DNA of 64,000 bases from Bombyx mori (taxonomy: Eukaryota > Arthropoda > Insecta > Lepidoptera > Bombycidae): assembly GCF_030269925.1 (NCBI RefSeq), contig NC_085112.1, positions 4,775,501-4,839,500 of the forward strand. Reading direction: 5' to 3'. Position numbers and translations under genes: made by a program. The notes below the pieces were generated by a model, which was not told the DNA's origin, did no database searches, and saw only the letters and a program-made list of their open reading frames with translations. This document shows positions 38,376-51,649 of this stretch, one piece after another; positions within the stretch are counted from its first letter, which is position 1, and every line of letters starts with the position of its first letter.

Positions 38376-38621
38376 TCACAATGACTAGGTACTGGTAGTG
38401 CTGGCGTTCCGGGTAGGGTAGTCAAGCATTCCTAATTAAAGGGTAGAACAATCGTTGCACAGACATAACGATACTTCAGTCGTATGATTTAAGGTCCTTC
38501 AATAACTGTTGTCATTTACGATAGCCATCGTGATCGTCATCCTTATTTGACAGTAAAAGAATTAATACCCATTGGGCTGAAATAATTTGAATACTCGCAT
38601 AGACCGATAGGCCATGTTTTT

Positions 38622-38790
38622 ATTTTATTGCTTAGATTAGGTCTGAAATATATTTACAACGGCTGCCCCACTCTTCAAACCGAAACACATTACTGCTTCA
38701 CGGCAGCAATAGGCAGGGTGGTGGTACCTATCCGCGCGGACTCACAAGAGGTCCTACCACCAGTAAAGAGGTCCTACCACAAGTAAGGTA
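38622..38790 (-). mobile_element. Bm1 SINE with internal deletion
   Basis: Tail GCTTAGATTAGG is joined directly to TTTACAACGGCTGCCCCACT, so about 100 bp of body is missing. The end CAGTAAAGAGGTCCTACCAC repeats a 14-bp unit. Confidence 0.8.
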
Positions 38791-38842
38791 AGGTAAGTAC
38801 TGTATGCAAAAGGTCTGACCCTTCTTAGTTCTAGATGAAACA

Positions 38843-39118
38843 ATGATACTTCTCCTATCGTGTCGAATTTGGAGAGACATCTGGGCCAACAACATATGCT
38901 TAGATCAGAAAAAAATGGAACATTCCAGTTTGATTGATACAAGAAACTATTCTAGTAATTTAAACTTTGATCTCATAGGTAATCGTGGGTGGCATGGCAT
39001 TCACGCTATGTTGTCTTGGGCTCTGAGATCTACTCAATGCCAGCTAGACTATGAGCAGCTTTTGACACTGTTAATACCAGAAAGGTTGATTAAAACACAC
39101 ATGCTTAATTTGAGGTAA
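38843..39118 (+). other. Unassigned open frame (91 codons)
   Basis: Open frame with a compositionally protein-like C-terminal half (G-W-H-G-I-H-A-M-L-S-W, L-D-Y-E-Q-L-L-T-L-L-I-P) and a GTAATT donor-like sequence at its end. I do not recognise the family. It could be a stray exon or transposon piece; no neighbour exon was found. Confidence 0.25.
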
Positions 39119-40814
39119 TTTATTGGTGAAATTACATTCTTTCTATCAATATGTACGTATAATTAAGCTAAATAAAAACCAATTTACTTAAACATGTATG
39201 GCATAAGAGACGACAGAAGGAATCAATTACAAAAAAATCCTTAGAAACTAATGAGTACTAATTACTTATCTAAGGAGATTTGTTTCGCGATGCGTGTACG
39301 TATACTTTTGTTACTTAAATATTTCGATAAATTTGCTGTAGTATTTTACGTTAGTATTAATAAATCTAACTTTTAATGTAAAACTTACAGAAAGCTCCAA
39401 TAATTAATAACAATAATACGAAAATCAAAGATTTAATTTACTAAAATATTTACCGAAAATAAATAAAAATATTAACGCTATATTAATTTTTGGCACATCA
39501 CAAAATGGACCAGAATAAGTACTGTTAATTTGTAACTTAATAACCATAGTGACTTTAGAATAATTTCCAAATCAATTGAAGGAATAGAGAGAGCATTCTT
39601 TACTTATTGACATAATATTCGTATAACAAATATGTCAGACAATTAATCCGTACAGTGAGAGTTTAAAATATTGCTGCTATTATAAGGCTATATCGTCGAA
39701 ATGTAGAAGAAAATCACCGTCAATTTAATGACATAATGATTTTATTTGCCGAGAAAAAAAAAACATTTAACTCTCCCAGTTTTTTTTTCCAATAAATTTG
39801 TAAGTAAGCGTCAATTCATTGGCACGCATACTACTCTTCCGTGTATATATTTATATCTAATATTTAATTTCTTATAATATATTTTTGTTTCTTTAAGTTA
39901 ATATTATTTTTGATTGTGAACGAACTTTTGCACCCAAAGGTAAGAGCACAAATTTGAAATGCGTGTTAAGAATCCGTCTCACAAATTTAAATTATTTATT
40001 TTGTGTAGAATTTAAATATTTAATTTTGTGTAAAATTCACACGATATACTCTCATTTTTTGTTATTCAATTATAAAATTCACTAATATACATTCTTAAAG
40101 TATGCAGAGAACGATTTCAGCTTGAAATTAATGTCAAGCGATGATTTGCCGCTTACCATGTAACGTGAAAACGAATATACTATAATGACATAAATACAGT
40201 AGTTGACAAATAATTAAATCCTAAAAATACATCTACTTTCGTCTAAATTCCATAGATATAAGGTTTAATATAAATTGTATATTTAGGTGTGTATGTTATT
40301 TCAAATAATATTTTAGCTACATAAGATTACTTGAAAACATTTATCATGTTATTTATAAACATAAGATTTCTTTCAAATCACTACTAAGCATATCAGACCT
40401 TTTAATTCCACCGGTATAAGAGTGTTATACGTCTAGCGTATTATGTAGATTTATACGAGAAAAAAAAACAATAGACTCAAACACCGAGTGCCTAATATAT
40501 TTCGAAAGATACTGCTTCGGACCAAAAATATATCTCATGGTACAGTAGGTAGGAATATTAACCACAATACCAACGATTATTACTAGAATATCATTCTGGT
40601 TTACATTATTTATCAAAGCCAGGCAACTTTAAAATTTTATTTAAAATTTTATTTTCTTTTATTTCACAACAAGTACATATTTCAGAATAGTAGTCTAATT
40701 TATTTGAATTTATTTCAAACTTTAGACATGACCTTTTCTTAAATATCTTCTAAATAATGCTGCGCACTGCTTTATAAAATTTTAAACTGATATTCTATTA
40801 TGGACATACATGTC
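39119..40814. other. AT-rich intergenic stretch between SP2 and SP3
   Basis: No coding exon or known repeat recognised. Confidence 0.5.
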
Positions 40815-41075
40815 GACGCTTGAAAGGCAAACCTGACTAAGCGACAATGCGTGAACTTTACAGTAGACTAATTTAAAGTTGAAATACCTACCTGAAGAAA
40901 AAATTATTTTAACGAATCTAGCTGTAGCAGAATCTAGCTAGTAGCTGTAGGATTGAAATGATTTTAATAGACCTAGAAATATTTTTTTTTTGCGCATTGA
41001 ATATGCTTATTTATTGCCTATCATTTATGTACAAAGCAGTTAATGTCGCTTAGTCACGTTTGCCTTTCAAGCGTC
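40815..41075. mobile_element. MITE family, copy 1 (about 261 bp)
   Basis: Terminal inverted repeats: left GACGCTTGAAAGGCAAACCT continuing GACTAAGCGACA, right the reverse complement TGTCGCTTAGTCACGTTTGC...GCGTC, about 31 bp with one mismatch. The non-coding core is shared with 62090-62304 in opposite orientation. No clear target duplication, so the superfamily is unresolved. Confidence 0.75.
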
Positions 41076-41328
41076 CATATGTATCATATGTATACATATG
41101 TATATACATAACGAATGTGTAATTTTTCAAAACCTATCCTTCGTTCATGATAGTGTGTGTTTTAAACTCACTGAACGTTTACATTCGTGAACAACACGAA
41201 ATTATAATTTTACATATATATTTTTTTAATTTTACATCATTAATTGAATACACACTAAGCCCTGTATTACATAAAATAAATGAATCTGTTATTTTTTGCT
41301 TTTATATCCAGTGAAGTCATTAAGCTGC

Positions 41329-44300
41329 TTAGCTAGAGCAATAGCACCCATCCTTAGTATTTTCTCGAATCCAGTCCAAGTATTTCGTGACTCTGGTGTA
41401 AACGCCTGGGTAGCCAGCCCTGGCACAGCCGTTTCCCCACGACACTACACCTAGAAAATTAAGGTATTTTCCGTTAATTCGGGAAAAGAGAAGTAAAAAT
41501 GTCAGTGGTGTTTATAAAAAAATTAACCTAAGACTAAGTAGTCTAAAAGCTCTATTAAATATTAAAGCTTTTAGAGACATTTAATTAATTTTAAAGATTT
41601 ATAGACGTATAGATTTATGCAATCAACGTTGATGTAAGAAAATATGGTTATAAAGCACTAGCTTTTGTCCGCGACGCCGTTCTCGTGGAATAGTTACTTT
41701 GGCATAACGCAAAATTTTACCCCCACTACATTTACGTAGAAAGTGAAAATATTTTTGAATTATAGAATGTTAAGGTGCTATTTAAATCTAAAATTGTATC
41801 CACTTGTATTAGTCTTACCGTAATGTTATATAGCCCATAGCCTTCCTCAATAAATGGGCTATCTAACACTGAAAGATTTTTTCAAATCGGACCAGTAGTT
41901 CCTGAGATTAGCGCGTTCAAACAAACAAGCTCTTCAGTTTTATAATATTAGTATAGATTTATTTAACATAAACTAAAATGATATTTATATAATTTGAAAG
42001 TATCTACCAAAGAGTCCTAAAATACCTACAATAATACTATACTATCCACTTAATAACGTTAACACCAAGTTTATTATTGCTTCTAAGTTTTTCATCAGGT
42101 ATATAAATTATTAGTAAAACATATAAGTTGAATATAAATATTTGACTAACCAATCAATTCGTAACGTTTGTCTTTCCTCTCGGTTATGAGCGGGCCGCCG
42201 CTGTCTCCCTGGAATAATCCAAATAAATCATCTAATTAACACAGTACAAACAAAGATAATTTCTTCTAAAACCAGTTTAAAAAAAGCACATGAATTAGCG
42301 TCTGTAGCCACGAAATCTAAAACACTCGGTGAAATTGTATCAATTACATTTTCTCTCTTAATCTTCTAATAGGCATCAAGTTAATGCCGCCGCCCACCAT
42401 GAGATATTACTTCTAAATCTCGGTTTTATAATACAACCGCTGCCTTACCATTCAAACCAGAACACATTAGGTACTGTTTCACGGCAGAAATAGAAATTCA
42501 CCTGTCATAAGGATTGGTTATAAAAATATCATTGTGACAGGTGAGTACTTATATTATTTTTGACGTATTAAAGAATGGTTACGTAGCTTTAAGAATAGAT
42601 TTATATAGGTATTTCACCTGACAAGAATCCTTTTGTCCCGTTTTCGGATAGCCGGCGCACAACATCCTATCGGTTATCATGGCTGCTGTATATTTCGTTT
42701 TACGGCATTCTTCGTTGCTTAATACCGGTACTTCTACCTCTTGCAGAGTGCAGGAGACTTTGCCCTCCTCTGTTAGAGTTCCCCAGCCCGAGGCTACGGC
42801 TGTCACTCCGACATAGAGACTGTCTGTTAATAATAAACGGAATAGTTAAAAAAAAAGATTTCTTATTATCATTGGAATATTGGTACTTTTTCCTCTGGCT
42901 GTGGTCGTAACTAAATAATAATTAATATATAGTTAAAAAACTAAAGAATACGCTTGAGTGGAAAATTGAACAACGATAGCATATTTTTTATCACGTCAAT
43001 ACTAGTCTAGTCAGCATATTAAGAGCGAAGTTATAAAATTGTATTGTCATCGGTCCTTGATGCGTGTGCAAGCTTTCAAGTTAATCGCACGACTTGAAGT
43101 CGGTAATTGCCGTTCAATTATTCCATTACATCCAAACAAACACATATACAAACCAAGCTAATAAAAGCCTGTCAAAAATGGTGAGATTATCGCGAATAAT
43201 GAATTCCTAGGGTGCTGAAATACTTACAATGATAATAAATAATAATAAAAAAAACATTTAGTGCCTTTCGCATTAAAATAAAACAGAAAAAAAGAAAAGG
43301 AAAAAAAAAGAGGCAAAAGCAGATGGCACAGCTAATGCTGTTCAAGGTCGATAAATCGAACAGCGCTGATTTTCAATCACCCCGTTTGTTCAAAATATCA
43401 TTCAAAACCATTGATCATCATCACCTCAAATTAAACATCAAATTTTTATTGTTCATTTAAAACTCTCAAATTTTGGTACAAGCATAATCATTTGTACAGT
43501 TTTTTTCTTCATTAAGATATTCGTTCTTTATAAGTACCATAATATATTATGTTCTGAAACACGATAAAATAATTTAAATCAAAATGAAATTTCTCACCAT
43601 CGTTAAAAGGCAAACAAATCGGTTTGATCGCTTCCGAGATTGGAACTTTTTCATTAAGTCTCAACAGAGCGATGTCGTTGTTGAAGTTGCTCATACTAAA
43701 GTTGTGGGAAATGGCTCGCACAACAAATCTCGTCTCAGGCCTCTCGGTCGCATTACACCTGTTGTGTTCCCCAAAGGTCACCTTAATCATGAACCACATG
43801 AACCTGAATAATAATAAAAAAACATATAATCCGCTGTACAATAACCTAAATGCAAATAAATAAGACCACCATTATAAAAATCTAATTACGTTCAGGTATA
43901 CCTTGATTCCATCGATCACTCAAATAATAGCACTTAACCTAAAAAGTTTTACAGTACTCGTCATTTGAAACGGAATTGACGCGTTGCTGGGAATAAATCC
44001 TAAATACAAATGAATTCAATTTTAAAAATATTTAATTCTATTTTTTAATTCAGTCATTTGCTTATTATTGCTTAATGTTTCGATTTCACCACATTAGAAT
44101 ATTTTTCATCAAAATGAACACGAGAAAAAACACGAGTAATTGTGGAATACAAGTTCCGACGCGGTAATAATTCCCCGCAAACGGCTGACAACATTAATGA
44201 CGTGTATGCTGTGAACACTAAATACGAATGTAATACTCCTTATTTATTGGTTTGAACGGTTACAACATAAAATTTTTGGTGTAAAAAAAGGAGCCCCGTG

Positions 44301-47300
44301 GCCGCCGGAAAACTAAAGTCAACAACGACACATTAAAGACGATAGTGGAAGCTGACAATACCCAATCTAACACTGAGCTAGCAGCTTTTTTAGTCCCTAC
44401 TTAATTGTTCGTAGCCTAAGGGGCAATCTCAACCACTGCTACTTTCAAACAGTGCTTTGCCGAATCTACCAGCTGATATGAATCGCGACCCATTGAGAAG
44501 ATCCAGCAAAAATTGTGTCTATACGTTAGTTTGCACGTCGCACTCTTCGCCGTAACTAGCAGTAAATTCCAACGTTAGCATCAAAATAATATTGGTCCAT
44601 TTGCGTCATATTAGCCAGGCAAAAAAGCTTCATAAGTGGTTGCCACCAGAACTGAACGATCGCCAGCGCGACGAATGCGTGGAGGTATGCCTTGCGTTGC
44701 TTAAGAGATTTTGAACCGCATTGTTACCTGCGCTGATAAAATGGAGTCTTTCTATAATGGTAAGCGGAAGCTAGTTCAACACCTAGACAACAGCCCCAAC
44801 GAAAACATACACCTAATATATATACACCTATAATTCATCACAACTTCTCACCAAACGGTACTAGTATGACTATGGATGTGTACTGTGAAGAACTGGACAC
44901 AATGATGAAGAAGCTCTCGAGTCTCCCCACCGCAGGGTTTCCTGAGCGCTATGAGACGTCCTTCTGCAATCTAGGCTTGCAGTGTGTACTCAGTGGTAAG
45001 CAGCGACTTGACTGTACCCCTGTCGGTGCTGACGACTATGAGCGATGGTAACCACTTACCATCGGGTGAGCCATATGCTCACCTGCCTACAAATCTAATC
45101 TCTCATCCCTCCTACTCCTGCACGACAACTCACGACCACATACGGCATAACAGATAATCTCTAAACTATGAGAGGTTGTAAGTTACGTCATCCACCGTAC
45201 TTACCAGACCAAGAGACCTACTTTCTTGTTTCAAAGTATGGACAACTTCTTGGCAGGGAAAAAATTCAACGCCTCAGAGACAGTAGAAGTAGATATATTG
45301 ATGCCATGAATGCATATTTTAATTGAATTAAATAAAAAAATATTAAAAATCAGCCTTAAATTTCTGTATAATAAACGAGGGTATCATAAGGATAGATCTC
45401 AATATACCAGGAACGAGAAACTCATATGTAGTATGTATCTGCAATGGCTTTCGTGAAGAAAAGTTAAAGAATAATTTTACATAGGAATGCAACGAACAGG
45501 TGATACCGAACCTTGATTGGAAAGTCGCTTTGGTACAGCGTGACAGTTCTGCTTTGTACAATTCATTGTGTAACTAATTGTTAGGGTCTGTGTCAATTGT
45601 ACAATACCACGATAACCGAGTCAAGTTTGTGTCGGCATTGAGCGAAAGTGAGCCAACGTTTTGGCAGACGACGGTCATGCACACCATTAATGTCACTTCA
45701 TTTACGCTTTCACCAATCTACCAATATCTCATTACATACAAACGTCAATTTTCCTTATGTTAACATAACTTATGAGAATTAAGCGGTAGGCAGCGGCTTG
45801 GCTCTGCCCCTGGCATTGCTGTAGTCCATGGGCGACGGTAACCACTCACCATCAGGTGGTATGCTCGTCTGTCTACAAGGGCAATAAAAAAAATTAAAAA
45901 AAAACTTCATTTGCAGACGTCACAAAGGTCACGATACTGCGCGTTTGCTGCGCGCGCTTTATTTAATCGTGTCTTGGATATTGTTTTTCAAAACAAAAGC
46001 CTTCGCGGGAAGGCATCTAAAATGGTGAATTGCGAGGATAATGAACTTTAAAATTTGGAGCTCGCTCCCGGGCCGGTTTGAAGGTGAACGTACTTATCGA
46101 TACTGATTGGAATTCATAAATTCGAACAGCAAAATTATTTTGGACTCGTTTGTCGAATCATAGGTGATCAGACCTGTATTTTGATAGTAAATCTTATTTG
46201 CAGCTTGCAAAATCTCTGCAATCGTTACAGATTATTTTAATACAGACATTAAAACAGAACTCAATCCTAACCCAGCGAGTAAGTATTTATCTGCGATAAA
46301 ATGACTGTTTTAATTTACATTAATTGAGTTGTTCTACTAAGTTTCTTGTACCGTATTCACTAATTACTTGGCATTAACCCAATTACAAAATGCTTTAACT
46401 CATTTGAAGCGCTATTGTTTCCCGGAAAGAAATCAAATGACATCAACTGTTTCGATTAACCTTAATTGCGTATGTTATACGCGCGACATTAATTTCGAAT
46501 AAGGATTTCAAAACTGGGAGCACAAACAGCTAAGGTTTCTCTATCATGAGTGTCGGCGATCTCTAGTATGGCTAGCATTAGCAGCAATGATTTCGCTAAG
46601 TAGCAAATCGAAGCAACAAATTACTTCATCTACAATAAAACCAGCCGTACCACAAAGTAGCGTTAAATTATATTATTTTTCCTTGTTTTCCGATATTTCT
46701 ACGAAAAAAGCATCAGTGATTTTAAAGTTTTGAACATGTGCCTATAAATGTTTCATTGAACTTGTTTGAATCAACTTTTAAACATAGAGCTGATTTTTTT
46801 AGCACAATTGGAACTTAATAACTTATAAAAACAATAATGCTAAAATGATAATCCTAAATATATGAATAGTCTAAACACATATATACATAAATAGTCTAAA
46901 CTTAATGACCCCTAATAATCTTAATGCCTGAGTAGATAAATAATGATTAATCTGTATCAAAAACGAGCACGTCTTAGCGAAATCCTTAAACATAAATCAT
47001 TTGAAATCGCTTTCGTTAATTACAAAAAAAGAAAGGCGGCACTAAAATGGTCAAAATAAATTTCAAAAGCTGACTTAAAATGCTTGCATATGTGTGTAGA
47101 GTCAAGATCCTCTAGAGATCTTAAACAAATATTTACGCATCTCTCAATTAGCGTATTCACGACGCCGCACCAAGACGTTCTATGGAAATTATTGTCTAAT
47201 GGATAAACATGGGTTTTTTTAATTAACAAAAAATACGAAATATTCAACTTGTTCCTTTAAACTATTTAATTTACTCATATCATATCATATCATATCATAT

Positions 47301-49845
47301 CATATCATATCATACTCATTTCATTGAGATAATTTTGATATTTTAGAATAAATCTCGATTAAATTGGTCGAACCACAATAAAGAGACCTATAAAGAAGAT
47401 GTTCCACCAGACCTGGTGGGAATCAGTTAGTTAGAGCCCATAGATAGTTACAACTTTACATCGTGACCGTGGTTCTTACTAGTGTGGGGTTATATACCAT
47501 TTTTAATGTTTTTTATTTACCCCCTTTTTAGCATTATTTGACCAAATTTATCTTTAACTGTGTTTGTTATTATAGCGATCGTTGGTTGTCTAATTTAAGA
47601 CTATTTTATTATTTAAATTTTAATTGGTTATCGAGGCTATAGGGATCACAACATTGAGAAATAGGCTAGATAATGGTGACTATATGCACGGGCTTATGTC
47701 CTACTACCAAAGTCACGTCCTTACGAATCCATCAGATCCAATAACTCTTGCATTAGACGCCTTTAGCTCTAACACTAGGAGCTGGCTCAGGGACCCCGGT
47801 AACCGTAATCGTCGAACTCGACAAAGAGGTCGACGTGCAACCTAACCCATGTATTAACCCGCTGAGTTTCTCGCCGAATCTTCTCAGCGGGTCGTGATTC
47901 CGATCCGGTAGTAGATTCATTCGCAAAGCAGTTGCTCTTGAGTTGTTAGGTCTCCTTCGGAGGCGCTCGGGCAGCTGTTAGCAAATCCCACACCCTTTGG
48001 CTGAGCCTTTGCTCGCCCACCTGTCCTGGTGAAACTGGAAAGACCTCCAGGCCACTAGTAATATTTCAATCATAAAAAACACTACCAAAGTACTCCATTC
48101 AGTACAAATGCAATAAGAAAATCCAAACAGGCGAACATAGCCGATGGTTAAAAATTTAGAAAATCCGCTAATTTTCTGATTTCCTCTATTTAGGATTGTT
48201 TTTAGTATAGAATTAGCCTAATTTTTAAACACATTAGTGTAATTTACGTACCCTTTCACACAATGAGCAGCCGTTAGAACATATCTGTCGTTGACTAGCA
48301 TCCCGCCACAGTAAAATTTCTTAAAGTACTGAAGCTTGACAATCCAAGGAAACTCATCAACTCCTGCTTCTACACCTCCAACTATTCTGGATACTTCATT
48401 TCGTTCACCGCATTCTGTAAATACATCACATTTTATAACGAAACACAAACTCAATACGCTAGTATGTATTTAAGTAATTCACTTGACACTTTGACTAATT
48501 CACTTGACACTTTGACTAATTCACTAGTTCTTGACAATAGTTCGGTTTCAAATCGCAGTAAAAAGATGTAATGGAAGTACCCTTTTAAGGAACATAATGA
48601 AAAGAATTTAAGTATAGACTGATTTCCTTAAATGCAAGAAATCTTATTTGTTTATCTAACTTGATCGTATATTTTATCAACTAAAAAAGGAAAGAAAGTG
48701 AATGCTATTTTAAGTAGATACTTTGTAAGATCCATAGGTAGATTTATGTACCTTTATTTATTATAGTAATTACTGACTACTCAGATGTAACAATATTTAG
48801 CGGTGAAATAATAAAACATGCTATATTTTTTTTAGAATACATACAATAAACCTACTTCGCTTCATACATTCCACCTAACCCTATTTTTTCTTAATATCTC
48901 ACGTGTCTCTAAGCTTTGTGGTGTCATGTGTATTAGTGATGCGAAAGCCAAACCAACAATTCTTCAGTTTTTTGGTAACTTAATATTACATTCAGGGAAA
49001 ATTGACGTCAGGCAAGCGGCCGATCATCGGTTCCATATAATGTCAGATAAGGACAAGAAGAAGAATTATGTATACATACAATCATAGTGCTCAGTGTGCA
49101 GATGCATGTAAGCAGGTTGCTTATCTACGAAAGCGAATACATTGTAATTTAATAAATAACTTACTGCAAGTGCATGTTGTTCTGAATCGATTGGCATCCA
49201 AAAAGGGAGGTCGGTTTCCCCATACACCACCGAAGAAATTCTTCGTGAAGATACCCCTTGCATCACGCACAATTTCATCACCCTGAAGTTTCGAAATATT
49301 GTATGAGCAACATCTTAATTCTGTTTAATTATTTATCAAAAAATTTATATATATTATACAAATAGAGTTTAACAATTAGCATATGCTTATTTTAGATACA
49401 ATTTTGAAATATAAGATCATACTTTCAAACTAGATGCACATTCGTTTTTTCCTACTTACATATTTTACGTATTTTCATTTATGATAATCGCATTATATCT
49501 AAACTGTTAAATATAATTAAAAATAGAAGTCGATATTTTACTATTCTAATACAGAAACAATAAAACAAATAGCTTAGTGTTTATCAACTTTTAAATGGAA
49601 TAAATAAAACATATTTATAACCTGAAATTAATCTATATGAAAAAAAATCCCAGGCCTCCATTTACACAGTTCCTTGAAAAATATCTTACAGATAAAATAT
49701 TAGAAAACATAAGTATTTTTAACGGTTATTATTGTTAAGTTATTCATAGATATTTAATAATACAAATGAAAGCAAAAAGCATACGAACCTCAGTACAAGT
49801 GAAAGTTAAGCAGACACCTAATAAGATTAGAGCACTCCTCCACAT
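41329..49845 (-). CDS. Trypsin-like serine protease SP3 (7 exons, 309 aa)
   Basis: Minus-strand exons 49845-49789, 49282-49165, 48414-48252, 43803-43598, 42823-42618, 42208-42151 and 41450-41329 join in frame (930 bp). Signal peptide [12 protein letters not shown], a 39-residue propeptide exon rich in Phe/Arg/Gly ending T-C-T-C, then K-C-G-E-R-N-E and activation at R68|I69 (I-V-G-G). Catalytic His109, Asp156 and Ser253 are intact; Asp247 (K-D-S-C-Q) gives trypsin-type specificity. The extra Cys pair is in E-H-N-R-C and V-S-C-T-L; the C-terminus is G-C-Y-C-S-S. The exon 1 donor is GTTCGT, a weak match. Exons 3-7 have the same lengths as in SP1 and SP2 (163, 206, 206, 58, 122). Intron 3 (4.4 kb) holds mariner, LINE and microsatellite DNA. 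Confidence 0.9.
41658..41957 (-). mobile_element. Non-autonomous Helitron
   Basis: On the minus strand A^TCTATACTAATATTATAAAA ... GCGGACAAAAGCTAG^T. In SP3 intron 6. Same 5' end type as 57683. Confidence 0.75.
42385..42505 (-). mobile_element. Degenerate Bm1 body
   Basis: CGCCCACCATGAGATATTAC ... TTCAAACCAGAACACATTAG ... CACGGCAGAAATAG: an old Bm1 middle piece in SP3 intron 5. Confidence 0.6.
44285..44917 (+). pseudogene. Mariner transposase remnant, interrupted
   Basis: Pieces read [12 protein letters not shown] and E-L-A-A-F (DNA-binding part), [36 protein letters not shown] and [13 protein letters not shown], in the order of a mariner transposase, with stops and frameshifts. About 160 bp at 44403-44565 resembles the jockey 3' UTR in minus orientation and interrupts it. 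In SP3 intron 3. Confidence 0.7.
44919..45098 (+). mobile_element. CR1-like LINE 3' fragment
   Basis: TTTCCTGAGCGCTATGAGAC, GTGGTAAGCAGCGACTTGAC-like stretch and CCACTTACCATCGGGTGAGC, as in 30838-31000. It follows the mariner remnant with no gap and makes a short chimeric open frame with it (44866-45051). Confidence 0.8.
45776..45905 (+). mobile_element. CR1-like LINE 3' tail
   Basis: AATTAAGCGGTAGGCAGCGG ... GGGCAATAAAAAAAATT; 5'-truncated to the last 130 bp. Confidence 0.85.
45906..47274. other. SP3 intron 3, AT-rich
   Basis: No exon or known repeat recognised. Confidence 0.5.
47275..47313. repeat. (ATATC)n microsatellite
   Basis: Seven to eight perfect pentanucleotide units; a likely variable marker in SP3 intron 3. 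Confidence 0.95.
47690..48078 (+). mobile_element. Jockey LINE 3' fragment
   Basis: Same family as 6685-11812: ORF2 C-terminus ([26 protein letters not shown], stop 47845), then the matching 3' UTR and CAATCATAAAAAA end. In SP3 intron 3. Confidence 0.88.
48475..48530. repeat. 21-bp tandem repeat, about 2.5 units
   Basis: Unit ACTTGACACTTTGACTAATTC. In SP3 intron 2, 60 bp from exon 3. Confidence 0.9.
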
Positions 49846-49904
49846 TATTGAAGCTTAATAAAAAAAAACTTAATAAGACAAATCAAATATTTCTTATTTG
49901 AATA

Positions 49905-50165
49905 TGTATTTAAAATATTCGCGGGCTACGGCCGCTTAGTACATCGTAGTTAATGTTGATGAGATCAACGCGCGCGTCCGCCAACCGACTCGCACTGAGA
50001 TGCGACACGACCGCTGACATAGTCTCACAAACAACGGACGTGTTTTGGATACGCCAAGGTACCCACCCCACTAGTGGCGTGCTGATAAACAATAAATCAG
50101 AGCCATCGTCAGAGCAATCGATGAACTTGAATTTTAGACAAGTGTTCAAAGTGAACAAGTGAACA
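49905..50165. other. GC-richer block upstream of SP3
   Basis: A compositional island in AT-rich DNA, open for 82 codons on the minus strand (50158-49910) with no recognised family. It begins 60 bp upstream of the SP3 start, so it could be 5' UTR, promoter or a transposon piece. Confidence 0.3.
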
Positions 50166-51640
50166 AAATTCTGTGTTCACTTAGAGACCCAGTGATTCAC
50201 ACCTCCAGTTTTAAAAACTTCACTTTACAACAATTTTAAAGTTAAGAAAGTGTATTTTGAGTTGATGTTGAGATCAATTAAACGGCAACAACTCGCAAAT
50301 CATTGAGAGTGCATCTTTAATTTATCCTACTAGAAAACCGAACCAATAATAATTACAATTCACTGATCCTTTTAAGAAAGTGTAATGTCCAAGATGCTAT
50401 TGAGAGGATGCCAATATTTCTCATTTGTAGGTTCAGTTGCTTTCAAAATAGATTAATAGATAAAACCAACTTAACCTAGAAAATTCAGTGTGGATTTATT
50501 ATATGTTTAATAAATAAACTTATAAAGTTATAAATTTTCAGTCCAAATATTGTCATTGTATGTCATATGTTATCTAATAAGTTCCAATAACCGTTTAATA
50601 CCAAATGTGTCAGTTTCTCTGATCATTTATGGGGGAAAAGCCAGACATTTTCTACCTTTTACTCTATTCTATATAAAAATAAGAGCAGTAAAAAGCTGGT
50701 ATAGTTTGAGCCCTTGATCGTCATGCGCGGCACACATAAGGCACATTTGCATTTCCATTACACGTAGCAAACATGTCACGTAGGATGGTAAATTATGTAT
50801 CGAAATCTTTATTTAAGATTCTGCAGTTGAAGTAGAAGCAACAGTGATGAATTGAACTCTTGAATCGAGAGCGGGTAGGCATCTAACGGTATTCGTTCAT
50901 TACGAGATGCCAAGCTCTTTATTCTGTGACTTTAGCAATTATTAACTAAAAATGTTGGCGACAGTACATAGTGTTTTGGAATAAATACTATGTTATTAGC
51001 CTATCATGTGAGTGTAAGTACGTTAATTACGGAACATATGTGGCCCGATAAACAAGATCAAACAAAAATTTTTTACCAAAAAATTTAACAATCTTCCATA
51101 GCTGTAAATTAGCCATGTGATACTTAGTTGTTAATAAAGCACAGAGACCGCACATATGCTGTATGAGAAATAGGCTCGAAATCTTATTTTAATGTATATC
51201 TTCTGCCTTCTTCTTTTCGTTTGACATTAATATAAATTGACATGAGATCGAAAGATAGTTGGCTGTAAGTTATTACTGCTTCGCATTACTGCCTTACCGC
51301 AGAAATAGACAGAACGGTCTTTTAAGGATAACCGTTCCTACTTGGCTCAAAATACGTCGAACATTTTTTTCATCTTTTAATTTTACGAAATATTTGATTG
51401 TCCGTTTGTAATCTATGCGTTAACACAACGATAATTCCACATGCTTCCCATTTATTGTTTAAAATTATACAATGATGCATAGAGGTCACTTTTATATACT
51501 TTTTAAATTAATAGAAAAATACATGCCCGTGCAAATAGGAAGCGTATGAAGATTGTTACAAAGGCGAAAATACCAAATTTCCGTTATGACCGCATTAAGC
51601 AAATATTATTTTTCATATCTCATGGACCCTAAATCTTTGT
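50166..51640. other. Intergenic stretch, SP3 to SP4
   Basis: AT-rich; only a worn Bm1-like scrap near 51262-51330 (GCATTACTGCCTTACCGCAG). No gene seen. Confidence 0.5.
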
Positions 51641-51649
51641 TACAATGTG

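Noticed and set aside
45578..45763. 61-codon open frame near a LINE tail
   Set aside because: No family, no splice context, within the length expected by chance in AT-rich DNA.
47275..47313. CRISPR-like or functional tandem array
   Set aside because: Simple pentanucleotide microsatellite without spacers; no array of repeats with unique spacers exists in the window.
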